Shown here: positions 1 to 7,962 of the stretch, in pieces
Position numbering within the stretch: the stretch's first letter is position 1
Layout: each line of letters opens with the position of its first letter
Source of the DNA: JAKOQB01 sp050258235
GTDB taxonomy: Bacteria > Pseudomonadota > Gammaproteobacteria > Burkholderiales > Burkholderiaceae_F
Direction of reading: 5' to 3'
NCBI GenBank assembly: GCA_050258235.1
Contig: JBLMYK010000329.1
Location: 1-64,000 of the forward strand
DNA: 64,000 bases
The notes under the pieces: model-generated
The model's input: only the letters and a program-made list of their open reading frames with translations
Database searches by the model: none
Told to the model about the DNA's origin: nothing
Translations under genes and position numbers: made by a program

Positions 1-1323
1 CTCGCACGGCTCGGGCTGGCCGCGGGCGAACTGGCGGTCGGCGGCGCGCTGGAAGGATTGCGTCGCCTCGCGCAGCAGCACCCGGCTGTCGGACCGGTGA
101 TGCTGACGGCCGCCAACGCGCAGCGCCTCGCCGAACGACTGGCGCGGCTGCGCGGGGCGGCGATGAAGCTCGGGCAGATGCTGTCGCTGCAGGGCGAGGA
201 CATGCTGCCGCCCGAGTTTGCGCGCGCGCTCGCCCAGCTGCGCGCGCAGGCCGCCCCGATGCCGCTCGAGCAGGTGAGGCGCGTGCTGGGGCGCGAATAC
301 GGCAAGGGCTGGGAGCGGCGCTTCGCGCGCTTCGACTGGGATCCGATCGCAGCCGCGTCGATCGGCCAGGTGCACCGCGCGCAGACGCGCGACGGCCGCG
401 ACCTGGCGCTGAAGATCCAGTATCCGGGCGTGGCGCGCTCGATCGCCAGCGATGTCGACAATGTCGCCGCGCTGCTGAAGCTGTTCAACGTGCTGCCGCT
501 CGGCATCGATGTCAGCGGGATCGTCGCCGAGGCGAAGCGGCAGCTGCTGCAGGAGGCCGATTACCGCGCGGAGGCGGGATTTCTCGAGCATTACGCGAAG
601 CTCGTCGCCGACGAGCCGCTGTTGATTGTTCCGCGCGTGCATCGTGAATTCACGACCACGCGCGTGATGGCGATGGATTACGCCGACGGCGTGCCGGTCG
701 AGGCTCTCGGCGCCGACGATGTGCCGCAGGCGCGGCGCAATGCGGTCGGCGCGCTGCTCGAGCGGCTGATGTTCCGCGAGCTGTTCGAGTTCCACGTGAT
801 GCAGACCGACCCGAACTTCGCCAACTATCTGGTGCAGCCGGGCGGCCGCGTGGTGCTGCTCGACTTCGGCGCCACGCGGACCTTCAGCGCGCAGTTCGTC
901 GCCAATTACGCGCGCATCACGCGCGCCGTGATCGACGACGACCTCGACACGGTCGCCCGCTACGCGGGCGAGATCGGCTACGTCGCGGCCGACGATCCGC
1001 CCGAGCGCGTGCGGGCGGCGGTCGAGGTGATCCGGCTCGTGTGCGAGCCGTTGCGCCATCGCGGGCCGTACGACTTCGCCGGCTCCGACCTGCCGGCGCG
1101 GGCGCGGTCGCTCGGCTTCGATCTGGCACTCCGGCGCGGCCTGCTGCGCGCGCCGCCGCCGGAGACGATGTTCCTGCACCGCAAGCTGGTCGGCTCGTTC
1201 CTGCTGCTCGCGCGGATCCGCGCGCGCGTGGATGCGCGTGCCCTTGCGCTGCCGCTGATCGAGGCGGCGCTTGCCGCGGTCGGCGCGGACTCCGAGACAG
1301 GTTCTAGACTCCGTTCCCCATGA
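1..1323 (+). CDS. ABC1/COQ8 (UbiB-type) atypical kinase, 5' end cut off by window
   Basis: The reading frame is open from the first base, so the protein starts outside the window; 440 residues are visible. It carries the ADCK/COQ8 hallmarks: the KxGQ motif (AAMKLGQM), an Ala-rich nucleotide loop with SIGQVHRA, the lysine strand ALKIQYPGV, the catalytic QTDPNFANYL and the metal-binding LLDFGATR. The QTDPN and DFGATR wording is closer to COQ8/ADCK3 than to classic UbiB. The family supports ubiquinone biosynthesis as an ATPase or kinase-like factor. The stop codon overlaps the next gene's start (ATGA), so the two are probably co-transcribed. The family call is firm; the exact role is inferred. 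Confidence 0.9.
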   Translation, partial: LARLGLAAGELAVGGALEGLRRLAQQHPAVGPVMLTAANAQRLAERLARLRGAAMKLGQMLSLQGEDMLPPEFARALAQLRAQAAPMPLEQVRRVLGREYGKGWERRFARFDWDPIAAASIGQVHRAQTRDGRDLALKIQYPGVARSIASDVDNVAALLKLFNVLPLGIDVSGIVAEAKRQLLQEADYRAEAGFLEHYAKLVADEPLLIVPRVHREFTTTRVMAMDYADGVPVEALGADDVPQARRNAVGALLERLMFRELFEFHVMQTDPNFANYLVQPGGRVVLLDFGATRTFSAQFVANYARITRAVIDDDLDTVARYAGEIGYVAADDPPERVRAAVEVIRLVCEPLRHRGPYDFAGSDLPARARSLGFDLALRRGLLRAPPPETMFLHRKLVGSFLLLARIRARVDARALALPLIEAALAAVGADSETGSRLRSP

Positions 1324-2846
1324 GATTCGTCTTTCTGCTGCTGCTCGCTCTGATTGCGCCGCCGGCGAGCGCCGCGACGACCGGCGCGATCGACTGGCAT
1401 ACCGGCGACGTCGATTCCGCGTTCGCGCAGGCGAAGCGCGAGGGTAAGCCGCTGTTCCTCTACTGGGGCGCAGTCTGGTGTCCGCCGTGCAATCAGGTCA
1501 AGGCGACGATCTTTCCACGGCAGGATTTCATCGCGCGTTCGCGCCTGTTCGTCCCGGTCTATCTGGACGGCGATGCGCCGAACGCACAGCGAATCGCGAG
1601 CCGTTTCAAGGTCAGCGCGTATCCGACGATGATCCTGTTCCGTCCCGACGGCGCCGAAATCACGCGGCTGCCGGGCGAAGTCGACGGGCAGCGCTACATG
1701 CAGGTGCTGGCGCTCGGCATGAACGCGGCGCGCCCGGTCAGGTCGCTGCTGGCCGCCGCGCTGAAGCGGGCGCCGCGGCTGACTGCCGACGAGTGGCGCC
1801 AGCTCGCCTTTTACTCGTGGGAGACCGATCACCAGGCGCTGGTACCGAAGGGGCAACTCGCACCGACCCTGTGGCGGCTCGCACTGGCGAGCGCCAGCGC
1901 GCCGGACGCGGCGACGCGCTTCACGCTGAAGGCGGTCGCGGCGGCTGCCGATGCCAAGGAACGGGATGACTCCGGCATCGACAAGCGCGTGGCGCTGGCG
2001 CGCATCGAAAGGGTGCTCGTCGATCCGCGGCTCGCGCGTGCCAGCTTCGTCGAGCTCACCTATGGCGCGCAGGACGTCGTCGGCTATCTGACCGCAACAG
2101 GAACGCCGGCGCGTGCCCGGCTGCAACGCGACTGGGACCAGCGGCTCACGCAATTCAGTGCCGACGGCGGGCTGTCGCGTCTCGACCGCCTGGCCGCAGC
2201 GGATGCGCGCGTTGCACTGGCGCGGCTCGATGCGCCGAAGGCGGCGCTGCCGATCGCCTTGCAGACCGAGGTGCGCGGCGTGGTGCTGCGCGCCGATCGC
2301 GATGCGACCGATCGCTACGAGCGCGCGGCGGTCATACCCGCGGCGGCCGAACTGCTCACCGACGCCGATCTGCTGGCGGACTCGGACGCGCTGCTGCAGT
2401 CCGAGATGAGGCGCTCGGCCACGCCGTATTACCTGATGCTTGGGCTGGCCGCCAACGCGCGCAAGCGCGGCGACAGCACGGCCGCGCTGCGCTGGCACGA
2501 GCAGGCCTATGCCGCGGCACAGGGCCCGGCCACGCGGCTGCAGTGGGGTTCAAGCTACGTGCGCGCACTCGTCGACCTGGCGCCACAGGATGCCGACCGC
2601 ATCGAGCGCGCGGCGACCAGCGTGATCGGCGACATCGAGCCCGCGCCCGACACGTTCTATGAGCGCAATCGCACTGCGCTCGATCGCATGGGGGCCAAGC
2701 TCACGCAATGGAACCGGGACGGCAGCAGGGAAGCGGTGCTGGTGCGATTGCGTGCACGTTTGCGCGCGGTGTGTGGCCAGCTGCCTGCCGGTGTGCCGGA
2801 ACGGGCGACCTGCGAGCAGGTGCTGGCGCCGAAGGCGTCGTCGTAG
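1320..2846 (+). CDS. Secreted thioredoxin-fold protein, WCPPC active site
   Basis: 508 residues. A hydrophobic signal peptide (residues 1-19, ending ASA) precedes a thioredoxin-like domain (about 25-140) with the redox motif WCPPC near residue 54 and the cis-proline segment SAYPTM. The remaining 360 residues are helical, rich in Ala and Arg, and I recognise no domain there. It looks like the periplasmic thioredoxin_7/DsbD-gamma type that reduces or isomerises disulfides, with a C-terminal extension that could bind a partner. It overlaps the upstream COQ8-like gene by four bases, which fixes the start. Confidence 0.85.
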   Translation: MRFVFLLLLALIAPPASAATTGAIDWHTGDVDSAFAQAKREGKPLFLYWGAVWCPPCNQVKATIFPRQDFIARSRLFVPVYLDGDAPNAQRIASRFKVSAYPTMILFRPDGAEITRLPGEVDGQRYMQVLALGMNAARPVRSLLAAALKRAPRLTADEWRQLAFYSWETDHQALVPKGQLAPTLWRLALASASAPDAATRFTLKAVAAAADAKERDDSGIDKRVALARIERVLVDPRLARASFVELTYGAQDVVGYLTATGTPARARLQRDWDQRLTQFSADGGLSRLDRLAAADARVALARLDAPKAALPIALQTEVRGVVLRADRDATDRYERAAVIPAAAELLTDADLLADSDALLQSEMRRSATPYYLMLGLAANARKRGDSTAALRWHEQAYAAAQGPATRLQWGSSYVRALVDLAPQDADRIERAATSVIGDIEPAPDTFYERNRTALDRMGAKLTQWNRDGSREAVLVRLRARLRAVCGQLPAGVPERATCEQVLAPKASS

Positions 2847-3536
2847 CTACTGCGCGGCCGGATCCCACAGCAGGGCAAGCGCCAGCGCGGCGAACAACAC
2901 GGCATCGCGCGCTTCGCGCGTCCCGCCCTCCGGCAGCCAGAGCCGCGGGGTCAGGCCGTTCAATTCGACGGCGCCGATCGCTGTGCCGTCGCGCTCCATC
3001 ACGTAGCCGATTGCGTGCGGCAGCGGCAGCGGTGAGCCCACGACCCGGTGCAAGGAGCGCAGCGCAATCGAGGCTCCATTGACGCTCACCTCGCCGCGCC
3101 GCTCGGCGGCCGGCGTTGCCGCGCCGTCCCGCGCCTCCTGGAGCGCCAATCGGCCCGTGGCAGCGCCGTCGAACTCGCATTCGTAGGCGAACGGCTTCGG
3201 CGTGAATTCAACGGCGGCGATCGCGACCGTGCGCTGCTTGAAGCCGCAGCGCGCGTTCACCGGTGCGGCGAAGCCGGCACCGCCCAGAGAGAAGGTTGCC
3301 GCACCGCGGTCGGTCGTCACGACGTCGAACAGCGCAAGCCGCGTGGCCGCGCGCGTGAACTGTCCCGCGGCGTCTGCGACCCGGAAACTGCCGCGGGTGC
3401 CGCCGCCGAGACCCTCGATCGTGGTGAGTCGGGTGCGCGCCTCCAGGCCGGCGGGCAAGCTCACCTGCGCCGGTCCGATCGATGCGCACCCGAATGCAAG
3501 GCCGACCGATGTGAAACCGAACAGAAATCGCCTCAT
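2847..3536 (-). CDS. Hypothetical lipoprotein
   Basis: 229 residues from the ATG that opens MRRFLFGF; a longer start 18 codons upstream would bury the signal peptide. The N-terminus is a lipoprotein-type signal (positive, hydrophobic, then LAFGCAS), so the cysteine near residue 17 is probably lipidated. The rest alternates short beta-like stretches and carries a cysteine pair (RCGFK, YECEF). I do not recognise a family. Its stop adjoins the stop of the thioredoxin-like gene on the other strand, with no spacer for a shared terminator. Confidence 0.7.
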   Translation of the reverse strand: MRRFLFGFTSVGLAFGCASIGPAQVSLPAGLEARTRLTTIEGLGGGTRGSFRVADAAGQFTRAATRLALFDVVTTDRGAATFSLGGAGFAAPVNARCGFKQRTVAIAAVEFTPKPFAYECEFDGAATGRLALQEARDGAATPAAERRGEVSVNGASIALRSLHRVVGSPLPLPHAIGYVMERDGTAIGAVELNGLTPRLWLPEGGTREARDAVLFAALALALLWDPAAQ

Positions 3537-3620
3537 TCGCGGATGTCGTGCGTCGCTGTTGTAAAGGGGCCGCGAGTGTATTCGATGCACCGCGCGACGA
3601 CCCGCATCACAAGCGGCGCC

Positions 3621-4520
3621 TCAGGCGGCGCGCGGTGCCGTGGTGATCAGCACCGCCCCGCCCGCCGCCAGCAGCAGCGCACCGGCGTGCAGCGGCGTGA
3701 ACTGTTCGCCAAGGAAAGCAACGCCGACCGCGGTTGCGGCGATCGGCAGCGCGACCGTGAAGACGCCGGCGTGATTGGCGGGCACGTGCTTGAGCCCCGC
3801 CATCCACAGCCATACGGCGAACAGGCTCGCTGCCAACGAATAGAACACCAGCAAGGCCCAGATCGCGCCGGATACCGATGCAAGCGGAAAACGCGCCAGC
3901 TGCCACAGCCCGAATGGCGCCATCAGCGCGAGCCCCCACAGGTTGATCAGCGCAGACACGCGCAGCGGCGTGCGCGTGGCGGCCAGCCGCTTGCCGATGA
4001 TCACGTAGCTCGCCTCGCACACCACCGCGCCGAATATCAGGGCGTTGCCGAGCAGGGTCGCTTCGCGCGATGCCTGCGCGCCGCGGGCGAACTGCAACAG
4101 CGCGATGCCGCCGATCGCCAGCGCGATCGCGGCGATCGCGCGCCCGGTCAGGCGTTCGCGCAGGAACAGCCGCGAGCCGATTGCCACCACGGCGGGAATC
4201 GTCGCCATGATCACGCCGGCCGCGGTGGCGGTCGTGAGCGCCACGCCGCTCAGCATGCAGATCGAGAACAGGAAATTGCCGAGAAAGGACATCAGGAAGA
4301 ACAGCCCGTGCTCGCGCCGCGTCAGCGGCACCTCGTGCGGCCGCGGCAACGTCCACGGCAACATCGCCACCGAGGCGATGCCGAAGCGCAGGAACGCGAG
4401 CGCGAACACCGGTATCGCCGCGACCAGCGGCTTGGACAGCGCGACGTAGGAGCCGACCAGCGTCATCGACGCGGTCAGCAGCAGGTAGGCAGTGAATCGG
4501 TGACGGCCGTCGGCGGACAT
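3621..4520 (-). CDS. EamA/DMT-family inner-membrane transporter
   Basis: 299 residues with about ten hydrophobic segments arranged as two similar halves, the RhaT/EamA pattern. The first half includes SYVALSKPL and FLRFGIASVAMLPW, and the second half LVFYSLAASLFAVWLWM and GEQFTPLHAGALLLAAGG. Such proteins export amino acids, metabolites or drugs; the substrate cannot be read from sequence. It stands alone on the minus strand, with repeat DNA upstream separating it from upp. Confidence 0.88.
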   Translation of the reverse strand: MSADGRHRFTAYLLLTASMTLVGSYVALSKPLVAAIPVFALAFLRFGIASVAMLPWTLPRPHEVPLTRREHGLFFLMSFLGNFLFSICMLSGVALTTATAAGVIMATIPAVVAIGSRLFLRERLTGRAIAAIALAIGGIALLQFARGAQASREATLLGNALIFGAVVCEASYVIIGKRLAATRTPLRVSALINLWGLALMAPFGLWQLARFPLASVSGAIWALLVFYSLAASLFAVWLWMAGLKHVPANHAGVFTVALPIAATAVGVAFLGEQFTPLHAGALLLAAGGAVLITTAPRAA

Positions 4521-4590
4521 GGGCCGCGACGATACCGAAACGATGCCGGCCGCCGCCGGATGTCACACGGCTGTCCTCGCCTGAGCGGCG

Positions 4591-4719
4591 ATGACCCACG
4601 GCTGCGCAGACACGGACGAGACTGGATCCCCGCCTACGCGGGGATGACCTGCGGCTGCGCAGACACGGACGAGACTGGATCCCCGCCTGCGCGGGGATGA
4701 CCTGCGGCTGCGCCGCAGG
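4591..4719. repeat. Tandem 53-bp palindromic repeat, about 2.4 copies
   Basis: Two nearly identical 53-bp units begin at about 4591 and 4644, followed by a partial third copy. Each full unit contains the 16-base hairpin core CCCCGCCTRCGCGGGG (4628-4643 and 4681-4696; stem 6, loop 4) flanked by TGGAT and ATGACC. This resembles the dispersed REP-like element of many proteobacterial genomes. The partial copy forms its own hairpin next to the upp stop codon. Confidence 0.85.
4701..4719 (-). terminator. Hairpin just after upp
   Basis: CCTGCGGC-TGC-GCCGCAGG is a perfect 8-bp stem with a 3-base loop, directly abutting the upp stop codon. There is no T-tract, so it may stabilise the mRNA 3' end or terminate only weakly. 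It is also the truncated third copy of the neighbouring repeat. Confidence 0.5.
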
Positions 4720-5367
4720 TCACTTGGTGCCGAACAGCCGGTCGCCGGCGTCGCCCAGCCCCGGCACGATGTACGCGTGATCGTTCAGGTAGTCGTCGAG
4801 CGCGGCCACGTACATCGGCACATCGGGATGGTGCTGCTGATAGACCGCCACGCCCTCGGGCGCGGCAACCAGCGCGAGGAAACGGATATCGCGTGCCGCC
4901 ACGCCGCGCTGCTTCAGCACGTCGACCGCGTGCACCGACGAGTAGCCGGTGCCGATCATCGGGTCGCAGACGATGAACTGGCGCCCCTCGATCTCCGGCA
5001 GGCGCACGAAATATTCCTTCGGCCGCTTGTTCTCGTCGCGGTACGAGCCGATGTGGCCGACGCGCGCCGACGGCACGAGTTCGAGCAGCGCATCGACCAT
5101 GCCGAGCCCGGCGCGCAGCACCGGCACGATCGCCAGCTTGCGGCCGGCAATCACCGGCGCCTCGAGCGGCGCCAGCGGCGTCTCGATGTGCATCGTCGTC
5201 AGCGGGAGGTCGCGCGTGACCTCGTAGCCCATCAGCAGCGTGATCTCGCGCAGCAGGTCGCGGAAGGTGCGCGACGACGTGTCGCGGTCGCGCATGTGGG
5301 TGAGCTTGTGCTGGATCAGCGGGTGATCGACGATGAAGAGGTTCGGGAAGCGGGGATCCTGGCGCAT
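4720..5367 (-). CDS. upp: Uracil phosphoribosyltransferase
   Basis: 215 residues, full length for the family. It converts uracil plus PRPP to UMP in cytosolic pyrimidine salvage. Seen: the start MRQDPRFPNLFIVDHPLIQHK, the conserved VPVLRAGLGMVD, the PRPP loop DPMIGTGYS at residues 135-143, and the C-terminal YIVPGLGDAGDRLFGTK. The loop differs from the E. coli form DPMLATGGS but matches what I recall of Burkholderia-type enzymes. codA lies upstream on the same strand, so cytosine could be taken through uracil to UMP. Confidence 0.97.
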   Translation of the reverse strand: MRQDPRFPNLFIVDHPLIQHKLTHMRDRDTSSRTFRDLLREITLLMGYEVTRDLPLTTMHIETPLAPLEAPVIAGRKLAIVPVLRAGLGMVDALLELVPSARVGHIGSYRDENKRPKEYFVRLPEIEGRQFIVCDPMIGTGYSSVHAVDVLKQRGVAARDIRFLALVAAPEGVAVYQQHHPDVPMYVAALDDYLNDHAYIVPGLGDAGDRLFGTK

Positions 5368-5382
5368 GGTTTGGGTCTGCCG

Positions 5383-6231
5383 TCACTGCTCCGCGGCCGG
5401 CATTCGCACCAGCTGCTGGCCGGTCTTCTCGTCCTTCGCCACCACAAGTACGCCGCGCGCGGCGGCATCGTCGATCAGCGCGCCGAAGCTCTTGTAGCCG
5501 TGGTAGCTCTCGTTGAACTCGGGCCGGCGGCGCTTCAGCGCCTGCTTGATCATCGACGCATAGATGCGCGCATCGCTGCCGCGCGCCTCGATCAGTTCCT
5601 CCAGCGTCTCCAGCACGAGGTCGAGCGCGGCCTGGCGCCGGTGCGCGGCATCGTCGTTGGCGGCCGGCTCCTCCGCGGTCCGGCGCTCGGCCCTCTTCGG
5701 TTCCGCCTTCCTTTTCTCGTGCTTCTTCGCCGCCTGCTTGCGCTTGGCCTCGCTGGCGCGCACCAGGTCGTCGTAGAAGATGAACTCGTCGCAGTTCTTG
5801 ATCAGCAGGTCCGAGGTCGACGCCTTGACGCCGACGCCGATCACCGTCTTGTTGTTCTCGCGCAGCTTCGACACCAGCGGCGAGAAGTCGGAATCGCCGC
5901 TGACGATCACGAACGTGTCGACGTGCGACTTCGTGTAACAGAGGTCGAGCGCGTCGACGACCATGCGGATGTCGGCCGAGTTCTTGCCGCTCTGGCGCAC
6001 GTGCGGGATCTCGATCAGCTCGAACGCCTGCTCGTGCATCGGCGCCTTGAACTCCTTGTAGCGCGCCCAGTCGCAGTAGGCTTTCTTCACCACGATGCTG
6101 CCCTTGACGAGCAGCTTGTCGAGCACGGCCTTGACGTCGAATTTCTCGTACTTGGCGTCCTGCACGCCGAGCGCGACGTTTTCGAAGTCGCAGAACACCG
6201 CCATGTTTTCGATTTCGCCGCTGGTTGCCAT
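5383..6231 (-). CDS. NYN-domain (LabA/DUF88) nuclease-like protein with C-terminal LOTUS domain
   Basis: 282 residues from the ATG of MATSGEIENMAVF; longer starts read into Arg-rich non-coding sequence. The NYN/PIN-like domain (about 8-150) has the acidic metal site: D15 in FCDFEN, the Asp of NSADIRMVVDAL, and SGDSDFSPL. A Lys/Arg/Glu-rich linker (about 155-195) leads to an OST-HTH/LOTUS-like region (about 200-275, KQALKRRRPEFNESYHGYKSFGALID). NYN proteins are putative RNases and LOTUS domains bind RNA, so I infer an RNA-processing factor. It lies 15 bp upstream of upp. Confidence 0.88.
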   Translation of the reverse strand: MATSGEIENMAVFCDFENVALGVQDAKYEKFDVKAVLDKLLVKGSIVVKKAYCDWARYKEFKAPMHEQAFELIEIPHVRQSGKNSADIRMVVDALDLCYTKSHVDTFVIVSGDSDFSPLVSKLRENNKTVIGVGVKASTSDLLIKNCDEFIFYDDLVRASEAKRKQAAKKHEKRKAEPKRAERRTAEEPAANDDAAHRRQAALDLVLETLEELIEARGSDARIYASMIKQALKRRRPEFNESYHGYKSFGALIDDAAARGVLVVAKDEKTGQQLVRMPAAEQ

Positions 6232-6257
6232 CGCGTTCCCCTGGTTCGCGCGGCAGT

Positions 6258-6629
6258 CTAACCGCCGCGCCAGGCCGCCCACGCCAGCAACAGCCAGCCG
6301 GCGAGGAACAGCACGCCGCCCACCGGCGTGATCGCGCCCAGCCAGCGCGTGCCGGTCAGCGCGAGCAGGTACAGGCTGCCACTGAAGAGAATCGTGCCGG
6401 CGACGAAGCACCAGCCGCTCGCCACCGCGGCGCCGCTCGGACTGCGCGTCGCGACCCAGGCCACGGCGATCAGGCCGACCACATGGAACATCTGGTAGCG
6501 CACCGCGGTGTCGAACACGGCCAGCAGGTCGGGCGCCAGCCGCGCTTTCAGCGCGTGTGCGCCGAACGCGCCGGCGGCCACCGCGATGAAGCCGCTCGCG
6601 GCGGCAAGCACGAGGAAGATCCGCGCCAT
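6258..6629 (-). CDS. DUF423 small inner-membrane protein
   Basis: 123 residues with four predicted transmembrane helices. The N-terminal signature MARIFLVLAAASGFIAVAAG followed by AFGAHALK is typical of the DUF423/YgdD family, as is the C-terminal ITPVGGVLFLAGWLLLAW. No biochemical function is established for the family. Its start codon overlaps the codA stop (TGATG), so translation is probably coupled. Confidence 0.9.
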   Translation of the reverse strand: MARIFLVLAAASGFIAVAAGAFGAHALKARLAPDLLAVFDTAVRYQMFHVVGLIAVAWVATRSPSGAAVASGWCFVAGTILFSGSLYLLALTGTRWLGAITPVGGVLFLAGWLLLAWAAWRGG

Positions 6630-7900
6630 CAGCGGATGAAGCCGGTCGACGCAGGCCGGCCCGGCAGGTCGAGCGCCGCAGTTGCCGGCGCGGTACGGGC
6701 GACGATGCGGCCGCGGCGCACGACAGCGAGCCGCGGCGCGCGCAGGCGGATCGCCTCGATCGGATCGCGCGCCTGCAGCAGCACGAAATCGGCGTGGCAG
6801 CCCGGCGCGATACCGTAGCGCTCGAGCCCGAGGATCTTCGCCGGCGCGCTCGTCACCGCGGCGAAGCACTGCCTGATCGCGTCCACGCCGGTCATCTGAG
6901 CGACGTGCAGCCCCATGTGGGCGACCTCGAGCATGTCGCCGCTGCCGAGCGAATACCAGGGGTCCATCACGCAGTCGTGACCGAACGCCACGTCGACGCC
7001 GGCGGCCAGCAGTTCCGGCACGCGCGTCATGCCGCGCCGCTTCGGATACGTGTCGTGGCGGCCCTGGATCGTGATGTTGATCAGCGGATTGGCCACCGCG
7101 CTGACGCCGCCCTCCTTGATCAGCGGGATCAGCTTGGACACGTAGTAGTTGTCCATGCTGTGCATCGACGTCAGGTGCGAGCCGGTCACGCGGCCCTGCA
7201 GGCCCAGCCGCTGCGCCTCGTACGCGAGCGTCTCGATGTGGCGGCTCATCGGATCGTCGGTCTCGTCGCAGTGCATGTCGACGCGCAGGCCGCGGCGCGC
7301 CGCCTCCTCGCACAGTAGCTTCACGCTCGCCGCGCCATCAGCCATCGTGCGTTCGAAGTGCGGGATGCCGCCGACGACGTCGACCCCCATATCGAGCGCA
7401 CGGCGCAGGTTCTCGATCCCGTGCGGCGAGCGCAGCACGCCGTCCTGCGGAAACGCGACCAGCTGCAAGTCGAGGTAAGGCCTGACCTTCTGCCTCACGT
7501 GCAGCAGCGCCTCGACCGCGAGCAGGCGCGGATCGCAGGTGTCGACGTGCGAGCGGATCGCCAGCAGCCCTTTCGCCACCGCCCAGTCGCAGTAGGCGAG
7601 CGCGCGTTCGACGATCGCGTCCTGGGTCAGCTGCGGCTTCAGCTCGCCCCACAGCGCGATGCCCTCGAGCAGCGTGCCGCTGGCGTTCACGCGCGGCATG
7701 CCGCAGGTCAGCGTCGCATCCATGTGAAAGTGCGCGTCGACGAAAGGCGGCGTGACCAGCTGTCCCGCCGCGTCGAGGGTCTGGGCGGCTTGCGCAGCGA
7801 TCGCCGGCGCGACGTCGATGATCTCCGCGCCGCGCACGGCGATGTCGGTCCCGGTTCGCCCGTCGGGCAAGGTGGCGTTGCGAACGATCAAGTCGAGCAT
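6629..7900 (-). CDS. codA: Cytosine deaminase-type amidohydrolase
   Basis: 423 residues, the size of E. coli CodA. All metal and catalytic positions are present with a constant offset of four from E. coli: H57 and H59 (DAHFHMD), H210 and E213 (HCDETDDP), H242 (GSHLTSM) and D309 (GHDCVMDPW). This supports hydrolytic deamination of cytosine, or a close analogue such as isocytosine or creatinine, to uracil. It heads a leftward group codA-DUF423-NYN-upp, consistent with pyrimidine salvage. No cytosine permease is adjacent. Confidence 0.88.
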   Translation of the reverse strand: MLDLIVRNATLPDGRTGTDIAVRGAEIIDVAPAIAAQAAQTLDAAGQLVTPPFVDAHFHMDATLTCGMPRVNASGTLLEGIALWGELKPQLTQDAIVERALAYCDWAVAKGLLAIRSHVDTCDPRLLAVEALLHVRQKVRPYLDLQLVAFPQDGVLRSPHGIENLRRALDMGVDVVGGIPHFERTMADGAASVKLLCEEAARRGLRVDMHCDETDDPMSRHIETLAYEAQRLGLQGRVTGSHLTSMHSMDNYYVSKLIPLIKEGGVSAVANPLINITIQGRHDTYPKRRGMTRVPELLAAGVDVAFGHDCVMDPWYSLGSGDMLEVAHMGLHVAQMTGVDAIRQCFAAVTSAPAKILGLERYGIAPGCHADFVLLQARDPIEAIRLRAPRLAVVRRGRIVARTAPATAALDLPGRPASTGFIR

Positions 7901-7962
7901 GGCGGCTGCGCGATGGCGCGATAGCCGCCAATCCTAGCCGACCGCGCGAGCGGCGCGTGAGC

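Noticed and set aside
4591..4719. Possible CRISPR array
   Set aside because: Units are adjacent with no variable spacers, there are only about 2.4 copies and no cas genes nearby; it fits a REP-like tandem repeat.
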